64,000 bases of DNA from Polynucleobacter sp. UK-Mo-2m-Kol15 (GTDB lineage Bacteria; Pseudomonadota; Gammaproteobacteria; Burkholderiales; Burkholderiaceae): assembly GCF_018881505.1 (NCBI RefSeq), contig NZ_JACVQC010000001.1:1967927-2031926 (forward strand), given 5' to 3'. The number at the start of each line of letters is the position of its first letter. Position 1 is the first letter of the stretch. This document shows, one piece after another, positions 1-7,896 of the stretch. Position numbers and translations under genes: made by a program. The notes beneath the pieces are model-generated. The model was not told where the DNA came from, did no database searches, and saw only the letters and a list, made by a program, of their open reading frames with translations.

Positions 1-235
1 TACTGGCCATATCTAAGCCATGATGCTTTTTGCTGTGCTCTTGCGTAATTACATCTAGCCCTAGGAGCGATAACAAGGACAGCAATTTAGCTGCGCCCAA
101 ATCATTCAAACTACCTTTCTCTAGATGATGGATGGTTGACCTTGATAGTCCGCATAGTTTTGCCAACCGCTCCTGGGATAAGCCCAGATCAGTACGACGC
201 TGCCCGACTTTGAGACCAATTTCGCGTAAGTTCAT
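1..235 (-). CDS. XRE/HipB-type antitoxin, partial at window edge
   Basis: The reading frame starts at the ATG at 233-235 and runs off the left end of the window, giving 78 codons. Residues about 5-60 form a helix-turn-helix of the XRE class: RTDLGLSQERLAKLCGLS followed by RSTIHHLEKG is the usual helix 2-turn-helix 3 pattern. This resembles the small antitoxins HipB and Y4mF, which bind their own promoter and neutralise a partner toxin. A HipA-like kinase would be expected just beyond the window, but that is inference. A perfect palindrome lies 17 bp upstream of the start and is a natural autoregulatory operator. It is too short and too incomplete for the subfamily to be fixed. Confidence 0.75.
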   Translation of the reverse strand, partial: MNLREIGLKVGQRRTDLGLSQERLAKLCGLSRSTIHHLEKGSLNDLGAAKLLSLLSLLGLDVITQEHSKKHHGLDMAS

Positions 236-252
236 AAGTGCACTATAGCATA

Positions 253-276
253 AATTGTGTAATATATTACACAATT
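253..276. promoter_or_regulatory. 24-bp perfect palindrome, probable antitoxin operator
   Basis: The half-site AATTGTGTAATA at 253-264 is followed at once by its exact reverse complement at 265-276. On the minus strand a TTGTGT box inside the palindrome and a TATGCT box about 16 bp downstream could be -35 and -10 elements, so a bound dimer would cover the promoter of the XRE gene. Antitoxins of this class usually repress their own operon this way. The binding itself is inferred. Confidence 0.6.
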
Positions 277-423
277 ATTTATTGGGGTTGATCTACTATT
301 ACCCGAGACTTGATGTAATAACGAGATTTAGCGCTATGCACCAAAAAAGCAATCGCACAGTCAATTGCACGCTCATTTTTTGGTCGCTCAAAGCCATACG
401 CTATATAGGTTTTTGAAGGGACA

Positions 424-474
424 TGACTTCTTTTAATCCGTTGGTCGCGAGTTCGAATCTCGCCCGACCCACCA
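424..474 (+). other. tRNA-Lys 3'-end fragment (attachment-site-like)
   Basis: The sequence from the anticodon loop to CCA matches the 3' part of a tRNA-Lys(UUU): the CTTTTAA loop, a variable loop, a fully paired T arm (GCGAG, TTCGAAT, CTCGC) and CGACCCACCA. No D arm or regular 5' acceptor half precedes it, so it is not a working tRNA gene. A 3' fragment followed by the native terminator is what remains at the distal end of an element integrated into a tRNA gene. The intact tRNA-Lys is predicted to lie left of the window on the same strand. Confidence 0.75.
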
Positions 475-482
475 GCTTTACT

Positions 483-514
483 AAGCCTTGCTTCTTGCGG
501 GGCTTTTTCTTTTC
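483..514 (+). terminator. rho-independent terminator behind the tRNA-Lys fragment
   Basis: AAGCC (483-487) pairs with GGCTT (501-505), and the stem continues inward over a short loop. It is followed by a T-rich tail with one C. The same terminator type follows the related fragment at 7867-7887. Confidence 0.7.
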
Positions 515-605
515 TAAAACCCTGAATTGCTCCCAGGAGATGGGATAAGCATCTGCTTGGTTTCATCTCACTGTTCTAGTGCAATATTTGCAGATTCAAT
601 GCTGA

Positions 606-2108
606 TTAGTTTATGTTGTGCAAACCCAATACTGCTGCAGTCTCAGCCCTGACTTTATTGCAAAGAGCTTCGTTAGTAATCAAGGACTCCCCATATGATT
701 CAATGATAGTCTGCATTCTTTGCTTCCAACCAGCTGGTAACAAACCTGTTGGCCCCATCTTCTCAATCACATTGATCATGATATAAACCGCAGTAGAGGC
801 ACCGGGTGATGCACCAAGCAAGGCAACCATCGAAGAGTCAGCAGACTCTACAATTTCTGTACCAAATTCCAGAACCCCAATGCTCTTCTGATCTTTTTTA
901 ATAATTTGCACTCGTTGACCTGCAGTTTCTTCAAGCCAATTCTTTGGATCAACATTGGGATAGAAATCCGCTAGGCTATTAAAGCGCTCTTTTTGAGTTT
1001 GGAGTACTTGCTTGATTAAATATTTCACTAAAGAAAAATTGCTCAGCCCAACAGCCATTAAGGGCAGAATATTTCCTAGGCGGATAGAGTTGATTAAATC
1101 AAAGTAAGAACCGTGCTTCAGAAACTTAGAAGAAAAACCAGCATAAGGTCCAAAAAGGATAGAACGCTTCCCATCAATAATTCTTGTATCTAGATGAGGA
1201 ACAGACATTGGAGGGGAACCTACGGATGCCATGCCATACACTTTAGCTTCGTGCTGTTTCACAATCTCCTGATCATCACAGCGCAACCATATTCCACTCA
1301 CAGGAAAACCGCCGTATCCATCAGCCTCTGGGATTCCTGACTGCTGCAATAAAGTTAAGGCCGCTCCACCAGCGCCTAAAAATACAAACTTTGCTATAAC
1401 AAAACGTAAGCTATCGGTAATTTGGTTTCTAATGCTTAGGCGCCAACGCCCATCGGGGGTGCGACTTATATGAGTCACCTTTTCTGAAAATGACACCTTA
1501 AAACCATCAACCGTTTTTAAATACGTCAATAAATTTGATGTTAATGATCCGTAACTCACATCAGCGCCATTAATAATTCGTGTGGCGGCAATCTTTTCAG
1601 TAGGATCCCTTCCCTTCATTACTAAAGGCACCCACTGTTCAATCTGAGCTGGGTCTTCTGAATATTCCATACCCCGAAAACAGTGGTGGGCACTCATGGC
1701 AGCATGACGTTTCTTTAAAAAACTGACATGCTCTTCACCCCATACAAAACTCATATGAGGCACTGGATGAATAAAAGAGGCGGGATCTTTAATGACTCCC
1801 TTTTTAGTAAGGTAAGACCAAAATTGTCTTGATAGATCAAATTCGGTATTGACCTCTAGGGCTTTGGAAATATTCACAGTGCCATCAGACTGTAACGGTG
1901 TGTAATTTAATTCACAATTTGCTGCATGACCAGTACCAGCGTTATTCCAGCTGTTGGAACTTTCCAGAGCCTCATGCTTAAGCACCTCTAACAACTCAAT
2001 TGTGAGGCCTGGAGAGAGTTCCTTTAGGAAAACTCCTAAAGTAGCACTCATAATTCCAGCGCCAACTAGTGCGCAATCAACTTCAGTGACATCTTTTTGC
2101 TTGCTCAA
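606..2108 (-). CDS. mqo: malate:quinone oxidoreductase
   Basis: Mqo is a peripheral, FAD-dependent membrane enzyme that oxidises malate to oxaloacetate and passes electrons to quinone. The 500-aa length is normal for the family. Residues 12-30 hold the FAD-binding GAGIMSATLG strand-turn-helix, followed by the family's SSNSWNNAGTGHAANCELNYTP segment near residue 50-70. The C-terminal part has the conserved LGASPGAST stretch before a helix ending in the family-typical tail. It lies 31 bp behind the DUF4239 gene in the same direction, so the two may share a transcript. There is no sign of damage. It is one of the few housekeeping genes in the window. Confidence 0.97.
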   Translation of the reverse strand: MSKQKDVTEVDCALVGAGIMSATLGVFLKELSPGLTIELLEVLKHEALESSNSWNNAGTGHAANCELNYTPLQSDGTVNISKALEVNTEFDLSRQFWSYLTKKGVIKDPASFIHPVPHMSFVWGEEHVSFLKKRHAAMSAHHCFRGMEYSEDPAQIEQWVPLVMKGRDPTEKIAATRIINGADVSYGSLTSNLLTYLKTVDGFKVSFSEKVTHISRTPDGRWRLSIRNQITDSLRFVIAKFVFLGAGGAALTLLQQSGIPEADGYGGFPVSGIWLRCDDQEIVKQHEAKVYGMASVGSPPMSVPHLDTRIIDGKRSILFGPYAGFSSKFLKHGSYFDLINSIRLGNILPLMAVGLSNFSLVKYLIKQVLQTQKERFNSLADFYPNVDPKNWLEETAGQRVQIIKKDQKSIGVLEFGTEIVESADSSMVALLGASPGASTAVYIMINVIEKMGPTGLLPAGWKQRMQTIIESYGESLITNEALCNKVRAETAAVLGLHNIN

Positions 2109-2139
2109 TCAAAGCTCCTTATTTACGTTTCAATCAAGC

Positions 2140-2919
2140 TCAGCGTAATGGTGCAACAGAATCGATCTGCCATAATGCCAACGCTTTTCGAATGGCCTCT
2201 GGAGAAATAGCATTCGGCCCCGAAAATGGAGTGTTGTAACTGAGAATTAAAAAGAAAATTAAACTGATTGATATCGAAAGTAAAGAAATCATCACCAAAT
2301 GCTGACGATTATCTGACATAGCATGAAGACACTGATACAAGATAAAGATGAAAGCACCCAAGCTTAAGGTCAATATCATAGAGTGATCTAAGGCTGATTT
2401 GGCACTAGTAATTCGCTCCAAGCGAAGCGCGTAATAATCAGATATCAATCTCAACTCCTCTTGCTGGGCTAGCAACTCAGCATTATTGAGCGGGATATGG
2501 TTGAGTAAGCCAATCTGAAACTGATGGAACTCCTTGTAGGCATCATGATCAAACTGACCATTTGACATTAATGGCCATTCTTGCTCAATCACTTTTTTAG
2601 TATATGCAGTAAGAAGCTTGGCAGAGGAATCTCGAAACTCTGGTTTGAATGCCTCCAAAGATCTATATATGGTGGTAAGTGTCGTGGCTTCTTTTGAAAC
2701 TACAGAATCTATATGTTTGTAGTTTTGCCAAGTAGAGACGCAAATAAAGGCCAGAGTCAGGCCAAAAGTCGTGCCAATTGCAAATGAGAAAATAGCTGGG
2801 TAACCATTATTTTCAAATTTGAAGAAGGATAAATATTTTTTCGTGATAAAAAATAGAGTTAACGAAATCCCAAGAAAAGTGGCTAATACTAATAGAAGGG
2901 TACCTAGAATCGTTGACAT
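2140..2919 (-). CDS. DUF4239 (bestrophin-like) membrane protein
   Basis: This 259-aa protein has two hydrophobic segments near the N terminus (about residues 5-27 and 40-62) and two near the C terminus (about 183-203 and 208-228). Between them is a soluble central part rich in charged helices. The WQNYKHIDSVVSKEATTLTTIYR segment is typical of DUF4239, a family distantly related to bestrophin channels; its function is not established. A second member is encoded at 29892-30677 with the same layout and the same WQNY...VSKEA motif, so the two are paralogues. It lies directly upstream of mqo. Confidence 0.8.
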   Translation of the reverse strand: MSTILGTLLLVLATFLGISLTLFFITKKYLSFFKFENNGYPAIFSFAIGTTFGLTLAFICVSTWQNYKHIDSVVSKEATTLTTIYRSLEAFKPEFRDSSAKLLTAYTKKVIEQEWPLMSNGQFDHDAYKEFHQFQIGLLNHIPLNNAELLAQQEELRLISDYYALRLERITSAKSALDHSMILTLSLGAFIFILYQCLHAMSDNRQHLVMISLLSISISLIFFLILSYNTPFSGPNAISPEAIRKALALWQIDSVAPLR

Positions 2920-3030
2920 GGCTTTAAATGGACATTTATCTAATTTTAATATTGCAATCAGTATAGCGATTTGGCATCCACTTAACCAATGTGCATCGTC
3001 GCATCAGTCCATTGGTAGCAAACTTAACTA

Positions 3031-3054
3031 ACGGATCAACCATCCATGATCCGT
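3031..3054. repeat. 8-bp inverted repeat
   Basis: ACGGATCA at 3031-3038 pairs perfectly with TGATCCGT at 3047-3054 across an 8-base loop. There is no T tract. It may be a protein-binding site or only a chance hairpin in the spacer between the DUF4239 gene and the tRNA relics. Confidence 0.35.
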
Positions 3055-3065
3055 CGGTCAATTTT

Positions 3066-3093
3066 CGACTCAAAGCAGACCCTGGCGGAACAT
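3066..3093. repeat. 28-nt intergenic repeat, copy 1
   Basis: This segment matches 24 of 28 positions of 54519-54546; both contain the core CAAAGC, ACC and TGGCGGAACAT. Both copies lie in gene-free spacers. The origin is unknown; they may be remnants of a dispersed intergenic repeat. Confidence 0.45.
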
Positions 3094-3165
3094 ATCTCCG
3101 ATATTACGATTCGAACGTGCGACCTACGCCTTAGAAGAGCCTTACCTCTACTAATCTAAAGTCTC
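3094..3165 (-). other. degenerate tRNA-Arg-like 3' half
   Basis: Read on the minus strand, a CTTCTAA anticodon-type loop (UCU) is followed by TAGGTCGCACGTTCGAATCG, which has the spacing and T-loop sequence of a tRNA. The anticodon and T stems are only partly paired, so this is a decayed relic rather than a gene. It sits in the same spacer as a tRNA-Lys relic, which suggests repeated insertion here. Confidence 0.4.
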
Positions 3166-3245
3166 TTATTGGCCGAAAGTAGATATTCAAATAATGAGCT
3201 TTATCGTGTTTTTTTGTGTTCAATTGACCCTGTCGTCGTTACATA

Positions 3246-3315
3246 AGCTCTTTCAATCTATTGGTAGCGAGTTCGAAAACAAAGTTCGACGAGGCCAATC
3301 TCGCCCGACCCACCA
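3246..3315 (+). other. tRNA-Lys-like 3' fragment with a T-loop insertion
   Basis: This copy matches the fragment at 424-474 from the anticodon loop to CCCACCA, but about 21 bases (AACAAAGTTCGACGAGGCC and flanking A) interrupt the T loop after GTTCGAA before TCTCGCCCGACCCACCA resumes. The downstream AGCATCACTAAG also resembles the tail behind the first fragment, though the terminator has decayed. A related insertion is present at 10650-10672. It cannot fold as a normal tRNA. Confidence 0.6.
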
Positions 3316-3344
3316 GCATCACTAAGTTTCGCAAGCAGATAGCG

Positions 3345-3476
3345 CTACAGCAATGGGGCACCGTTGCTACATGGGCCGCATAATGAATTAGCTCCAAGAT
3401 CGCCAGCTAAGTAACTCATCCAAAATTGACCCATTTCCTTGTAATGATTTACTATAGAAAAATCATCTTTAGTCAT
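3345..3476 (-). CDS. possible 43-aa small protein, unrecognised
   Basis: An ATG at 3474-3476 opens a 43-codon frame ending in TAG. The product begins MTKDDFSIVNHYKEMG, continues with an aromatic stretch QFWMSYLAGDLG, and ends with a CGPCSNGAPLL tail holding a CxxC pair. Amino-acid use looks protein-like rather than random, but I see no clear Shine-Dalgarno sequence and no known family. The CxxC could bind metal or be redox-active. It may also be the end of a decayed larger gene, because the spacer is full of relics. Confidence 0.35.
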   Translation of the reverse strand: MTKDDFSIVNHYKEMGQFWMSYLAGDLGANSLCGPCSNGAPLL

Positions 3477-3530
3477 GGCGCCATATAGACCGCAGCGCAA
3501 TACGTTTCGAATCAGTAGAAAGGGTAAAAA

Positions 3531-4019
3531 ATGGGTTTAAAGTTTATGGAGCATATCCTCATCCTCACTCATGACCCAGAGGGTACAAGAGACTGGTTTT
3601 GTAAAAATCTAGGATTTCGCAGTGGCGACCACCCAGACTTTGGGTTCCCAGTGTATTGGCTATATATCGGCGATCAGGATGTTCTTCACATCGGCAAGGC
3701 GAAGTTCTCAGAACATCAAAACACCTATTTACAGACTCCAAGCGATCGAGAAGGTCAAGATTTTTCAGCGGCAGGTGCATTAGGATCTGGGCGCATTGAC
3801 CATGTCTGCTTTAACTGCGATGGAATCAATGAGTTTATTAAACGCCTTACTGATCATGGTATTGAATTTAGTGAACGCAAGGCCCATAACTCCAATCTCT
3901 ATCAGTTATTTATGCGGGAACCAATCAACGGCATCAAGGTTGAACTCAACTTTACTGCGGAAGAGGCGGTCAGTGCAGGTCGTGTAGCAAGCTGGACAGA
4001 TGCTGGCGCAACTAGCTAG
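3531..4019 (+). CDS. VOC/glyoxalase-family protein
   Basis: This 162-aa soluble protein has the paired beta-alpha-beta-beta-beta pattern of the vicinal oxygen chelate superfamily. Its first module begins MEHILILTHDPEGTRDWFCKNLGF and contains YWLYIGDQDVLHIGK. Its second module begins RIDHVCFNCDGINEFIKRL and ends GIKVELNF. The family binds a divalent metal and includes glyoxalases, ring-cleavage dioxygenases and resistance proteins. Candidate ligands are His8, the His of VLHIG, the His of IDHVCF and the Glu of KVELNF. The substrate cannot be told. It stands alone between a tRNA-relic spacer and a convergent receptor gene. Confidence 0.85.
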   Translation: MGLKFMEHILILTHDPEGTRDWFCKNLGFRSGDHPDFGFPVYWLYIGDQDVLHIGKAKFSEHQNTYLQTPSDREGQDFSAAGALGSGRIDHVCFNCDGINEFIKRLTDHGIEFSERKAHNSNLYQLFMREPINGIKVELNFTAEEAVSAGRVASWTDAGATS

Positions 4020-4025
4020 CAATAC

Positions 4026-4988
4026 TTAGGTCAACTTACCTACTTGGGCCTCTAGCAGATCCCAAGCTTGCGCACCAACTTCATTTTTCCATTTTTGATA
4101 AAAACTTTTACCTAAATGAGCGCGGAAACTAGAAGTATCCGCAACATTAATCAGCATGCCCTTAGTCTGAAGAGACTGAGATAGTGTGTGATTCAGATTG
4201 ATGGTGTGTTGCCGTTGCAAATCTACAAATTTCTTCACGTTTTTAAGAATAATTTGTTGAAAATTCGTAGGTAAGGACTCCCAAAAACTTAAGCTGCCAA
4301 TAATATTAAATCCAGACCACATATGCGATGTCATCGAAATATACTTGGTGACCTCATAAAGCTTTAGAGAGTCAATAATCGCCAATGGATTTTCTTGGGC
4401 ATGTAGCTTTCCTATTCGAAGGGCTTCATACAACTCAAGCACAAATAGTTGAACGGGGTTTGCCCCAAAGGCTTTAAATGTATCCTCAAAGACTGCCCCC
4501 TCAGGAATCCGAATGGATAATCCCTCTAAATCTGCAGCCGTATAAATTGGCCGATTATTAGTCACTATGTGACGAAAGCCATTCTCCATCAACCCAGAGG
4601 GCAGTAGATATATACCTTTAGCTTGTAATTCCTTGCGCAAGAAATCCCCTAATAGGCCATCCATAGAACTATAAACATCATCGTTATTTCTAAAGATAAA
4701 AGGGAGACTTTGTATATTCATTGCGGGAACCAATGGGCCCATGATGCTGCCCATCAAGGCATAAAACTCAATTTCTCCGCGAGTGACTCGATCAACGATT
4801 TCTAGATGAGAAAGCTTTAATCCGCCATTATCGGCCAAGACCTCAATATCAACAGATCCATCTGTTTCTTCTTTAACAGCATTCCATAAAGCCACTAAAA
4901 ATGGATGTACATGACTTTTTTCTGGCTGATAGTGAAATTGCCGCCCATGCCATTTGGGTTGATTGCTATTCACTAGTAATCCCCGCAT
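4026..4988 (-). CDS. DctP-type TRAP solute-binding protein without signal peptide
   Basis: The protein resembles the DctP receptors of TRAP transporters: LEGLSIRIPEGAVFEDTFKAFGANP followed by ELYEALRIGKLHAQENP is the standard central motif, including the Arg that holds the carboxylate. Family members are secreted, yet this frame starts straight in the mature domain with no hydrophobic leader. The ATG at 4988 lacks a good ribosome site. A GTG at 4971-4973 with GGGGA six bases upstream is the likelier start and overlaps the Bug stop by eight bases. No DctQ or DctM membrane subunits are near. It is the last gene of an SDR, Bug, DctP operon. It may be cytoplasmic, or a truncated gene kept translated by coupling. 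Confidence 0.85.
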   Translation of the reverse strand: MRGLLVNSNQPKWHGRQFHYQPEKSHVHPFLVALWNAVKEETDGSVDIEVLADNGGLKLSHLEIVDRVTRGEIEFYALMGSIMGPLVPAMNIQSLPFIFRNNDDVYSSMDGLLGDFLRKELQAKGIYLLPSGLMENGFRHIVTNNRPIYTAADLEGLSIRIPEGAVFEDTFKAFGANPVQLFVLELYEALRIGKLHAQENPLAIIDSLKLYEVTKYISMTSHMWSGFNIIGSLSFWESLPTNFQQIILKNVKKFVDLQRQHTINLNHTLSQSLQTKGMLINVADTSSFRAHLGKSFYQKWKNEVGAQAWDLLEAQVGKLT

Positions 4989-5940
4989 CTTTAATTAACT
5001 TACCCATACGCTGATTATCTGCGGCGATAAAAGTACTCATCTGAGAAGCGCCCATTGGGAATGGATCAATACCATTTTCATTTAGTCGCTTCACAACTTC
5101 TGGCGAAGAAAGTGTTTTGAGAATAGCCCCTGAGAGTTTGGTGACGATCTCATCAGAAATTCCAGCAGGTCCAACAATACCAACCCAAGATGCATAGCTA
5201 TAACCCGCAACACCTGATTCACTCACCGTTGGTATGTCAGGCATCACCAGTGTTCTCTGCGATCCTGCAATAGCAATTGGGCGCAACTTTCCTGACTTAA
5301 TCAGAGGCAGCACCGTACCGATTGCATTAAACATGATTGGAGCTTCTCCGCCTGCAACAGCAACCGCTGCCTGGCTCGCCCCCTTATAAGGAACATGAGT
5401 AAATTTAACTCCCGCCATAGATTCAAACATGGCCATGGCAATATGCTGTGGACTGCCTACCCCACCAGATGCATATTCTATTTTTCCAGGATTCTTTTTT
5501 GCGAACTCGATAATCTCTTTGACTGATTTAAAAGGTGAATTCGCATTCACGACGAGTACAGTTGGTAAAACTGCAACCATCCCGATTGGCTTAAAACTTT
5601 TTAATGGGTCGTAAGGCACCTTCCTTAAATGAGGAAGCACCCCCAAAATGGCATTGTTGCAACCACAAAAAATAGAGCCGTCTGGCGTTGCATTAGCAAC
5701 TTTTTCTGCGCCGATTGCACCAGATGCACCCGTTTGGTTATCAATTAGAATTGACTGACCCAAGGTACTTGCAATCTGCTCTGAAACAATCCTCAAGGCC
5801 ACATCTGAGGCGCTACCTACTGCCAATGGCGTAACAAAAGTGACGGGCCTACTTGGCCAGGATTGGGCAAACAATTGCTGAGAAGCGCCCATTGCCAAGC
5901 ACACACAGATAAATACTTTGCCAATATTAGAAATTCTCAC
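4966..5940 (-). CDS. Bug/TctC-family tricarboxylate receptor
   Basis: Bug proteins are periplasmic receptors that hand organic acids to tripartite tricarboxylate transporters (TctA/TctB). This one starts at GTG (5938-5940) behind AGGGGG and has a signal peptide ending LFAQ near residue 26. The ligand-loop region reads FVTPLAVGSASDVALR, where most relatives have VPF.PGG..D, so its ligand may differ. The second half has the usual THVPYKGASQAAVAVAGGEAPI and GKLRPIAIAGSQR segments. It sits 32 bp behind an SDR dehydrogenase and overlaps the DctP-like gene. No TctA/TctB genes are in the window. Confidence 0.95.
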   Translation of the reverse strand: MRISNIGKVFICVCLAMGASQQLFAQSWPSRPVTFVTPLAVGSASDVALRIVSEQIASTLGQSILIDNQTGASGAIGAEKVANATPDGSIFCGCNNAILGVLPHLRKVPYDPLKSFKPIGMVAVLPTVLVVNANSPFKSVKEIIEFAKKNPGKIEYASGGVGSPQHIAMAMFESMAGVKFTHVPYKGASQAAVAVAGGEAPIMFNAIGTVLPLIKSGKLRPIAIAGSQRTLVMPDIPTVSESGVAGYSYASWVGIVGPAGISDEIVTKLSGAILKTLSSPEVVKRLNENGIDPFPMGASQMSTFIAADNQRMGKLIKDAGITSE

Positions 5941-5972
5941 GCTAGTCCCCCTAAGTTCTGAATTGATCAGTA

Positions 5973-6728
5973 CTACATCATGACCCTGCCACCATTGGTA
6001 TCTAAAGCAACACCAGTAACAAAGGCCGCTCCATCAGAAGCCAAATACAACATTGCTGAAACATGATCATCAACACAAGCCAATCTACCCAGCGGAACTT
6101 GTGCTGCGATACGCTGAAAATCCTCCTCCGACCTAAGAGCAGCTACTCTGGGCGTCAAAGTGGTTAGCGGCGCAATACTATTTGCTGTAATTCCAAAGGG
6201 TCCGAGTTCATAAGCTAAAAATCGCGTTAATTGGGTAACCCCTGCTTTAGCTGCTCCATAAGCCGGGGAAGAGGCTGCATGCACCGTCCTCCCAGATATA
6301 GAAGTCACGTTAATGATACGACCTGCATTTGATTTTTTTAACCTCGGAATCGCCGCTTGGCAGCATAAAAAGGCAGCCCTTAGATTAAGGGCAATGGTTT
6401 GATCCCACTCCTCTAAATCCATTTTTTCTACAGTAAGTAGTTTTTGGTAGCCGCCAGCACAATTGATAAAAATATCAACACCGTGGCCCATTTGATCTAT
6501 CGCTTCAAATGCAGACAAAACTGCCTTGGGATCGGTAATATCTGTCTGGATTGCATGAGCTCTATCACCTAAGTCCTTGGCAATATCCTCAATTTTTTTC
6601 CGATCAATATCCAACAGAAATACATGGGCGCCTTGGCTATAGAACGCTCTTACGGCTGCCTCACCTATCCCTGCACCAGCACCCGTAATGACAACCGCAC
6701 GATTTGTAATCTCCGGATAAATAGCCAT
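5973..6728 (-). CDS. short-chain dehydrogenase/reductase (SDR)
   Basis: This classical SDR of 251 aa has the cofactor glycine motif TGAGAGIG at residues 15-22, the NCAG strand near 89-92, Ser at about 143-145, and catalytic Tyr157 and Lys161 in YGAAK. An acidic residue ends the second strand (LLDIDRKK), which favours NAD over NADP. The protein should reduce or oxidise a hydroxyl or keto group on a small acid or sugar. It is the first gene of an operon with a Bug receptor and a DctP-like protein, so its substrate may be what those receptors bind. It is divergent from the Bug gene at 6868. Confidence 0.93.
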   Translation of the reverse strand: MAIYPEITNRAVVITGAGAGIGEAAVRAFYSQGAHVFLLDIDRKKIEDIAKDLGDRAHAIQTDITDPKAVLSAFEAIDQMGHGVDIFINCAGGYQKLLTVEKMDLEEWDQTIALNLRAAFLCCQAAIPRLKKSNAGRIINVTSISGRTVHAASSPAYGAAKAGVTQLTRFLAYELGPFGITANSIAPLTTLTPRVAALRSEEDFQRIAAQVPLGRLACVDDHVSAMLYLASDGAAFVTGVALDTNGGRVMM

Positions 6729-6790
6729 AGTAAAACCCCATGAACAGGTTAAGGTACGATCAGCGCACTTTAACCCATAGATTTCAATAA

Positions 6791-6839
6791 AAATCTATAT
6801 TAATATGAATGGGTTAGTTTTTCATATAAAAATAGATTT
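6791..6839. promoter_or_regulatory. candidate operator in the SDR/Bug divergent spacer
   Basis: AAATCTAT (6791-6798) and ATAGATTT (6832-6839) are exact inverted copies spaced 33 bp apart in an AT-rich divergent intergenic region. They could bind a regulator controlling both operons, but no regulator gene is adjacent. Confidence 0.25.
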
Positions 6840-6867
6840 AACCGAATAAATAAAGGAGATCATCATT

Positions 6868-7836
6868 ATTAAGAAAATTCTTACCCCCGCGCTCTTGCTC
6901 TTAGCCCTATGCATTTCTAATGCATTTGCACAAGAACCATACCCAAATAGAGCTATTACCTTAGTCGTACCTAATCCTCCTGGAGGATCCTCGGATGCCA
7001 ATGCACGTATTCTGGCAGATGCCTTAAGTAAAGTTTTAAAGCAGTCAGTAATAGTGAACTTTAAGCCTGGTGTTGGTGGTCAAGTAGGCAATTCATTTGT
7101 AGCCAAATCAAAACCTGATGGCTATACCTTGCTAATGGGACTTTCTTCGATCATGGTGTCCCCAGATGCAGAGCGTGCTCAAGGAAAAACATCTTTATAC
7201 GAAGTCAATCAACTGATACCGATCGCAATGATCTCAAATGACCCCATGGTGATGTTGGTGCAGACTGATGCGCCGTGGAAAAATTTAAATGATCTGATGA
7301 AGGCTGCCAAAGATAAACCAAATGGCTTAACCTACTCTTCCTCTGGTAACTTTGGCCCCATTAATTTATCAGTTGAAATGCTCGCATTCTCTGCTGGCGC
7401 CAAGTTCTTACAGGTTCCGTTTGGTGGCGGTGGACCATCCATGCTTGCATTATTGGGTGGACAGGTTGATATGACTACAGCCATCCCTTCGGTTGCAATC
7501 CCCCAAATTGAATCCGGCAAAGTTCGTCCGATTGCAGTTTCTGGCCCAAAGCGAATCAAGCTGCTGCCTAATGTACCCTCTTATCGCGAAGCGGGATTCG
7601 ATGCTGAGTACAATATTTGGAATGGTTTATTCGTTCCAGCCGGCACTCCACAAGCAATCATTGATACCTTGAGTAAGGCGGTCAAGGAAGCTGTTCAATC
7701 TGGGCAAATTGAAACTGCTATGGATCAGCGGGGCATGATTTTTGACTACCGTGATTCGAATGACTTTAAAAAGTTTGCCAAGGAAGATGGCGATCGCATG
7801 CTTAAAGTAGTCAAGTCCATGGGTAAAGTGGATTAG
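6868..7836 (+). CDS. Bug/TctC-family receptor, probable AUU start
   Basis: The first conventional start in this frame is TTG at 6895, which would cut the signal peptide in half. Reading back in frame gives ATT AAG AAA ATT CTT from 6868, encoding a complete signal peptide KKILTPALLLLALCISNAFAQ with a KK n-region and AFA cleavage site. A strong AAGGAGA at 6853-6859 lies 8-9 bases before that ATT; ATT at 6865 and ATC at 6862 are alternatives. Initiation at AUU is therefore the simplest reading, as in infC. The mature protein is a normal Bug receptor (VVPNPPGGSSDANAR near the N terminus, QVPFGGGGPSMLALLGGQVDM centrally). The gene ends before a tRNA-relic terminator. Confidence 0.9.
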   Translation: MKKILTPALLLLALCISNAFAQEPYPNRAITLVVPNPPGGSSDANARILADALSKVLKQSVIVNFKPGVGGQVGNSFVAKSKPDGYTLLMGLSSIMVSPDAERAQGKTSLYEVNQLIPIAMISNDPMVMLVQTDAPWKNLNDLMKAAKDKPNGLTYSSSGNFGPINLSVEMLAFSAGAKFLQVPFGGGGPSMLALLGGQVDMTTAIPSVAIPQIESGKVRPIAVSGPKRIKLLPNVPSYREAGFDAEYNIWNGLFVPAGTPQAIIDTLSKAVKEAVQSGQIETAMDQRGMIFDYRDSNDFKKFAKEDGDRMLKVVKSMGKVD

Positions 7837-7866
7837 ATTGAAGCTCAATTTATTGGGGCTTTAGAT

Positions 7867-7887
7867 CAAATCTCGCCCGACCTACCA
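7867..7887 (+). other. short tRNA-Lys 3'-end relic
   Basis: Only the last T-stem strand and acceptor end remain (ATCTCGCCCGACCTACCA), with one change in the CCCACCA end. The tail ACTACTAAGCC and the terminator match those behind the fragment at 424-474, so the two share an origin. Confidence 0.55.
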
Positions 7888-7896
7888 AGTACTACT

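Noticed and set aside
424..474. Intact tRNA-Lys gene
   Set aside because: A GGTCG near 381 could pair with the acceptor end, but the spacing is about 94 nt and there is no D arm, so only the 3' part is real.
279..566. 95-aa frame on the minus strand containing SGEIRTRDQRIKR
   Set aside because: That peptide is the translation of the reverse strand of the tRNA-Lys fragment; it is a well-known type of false protein.
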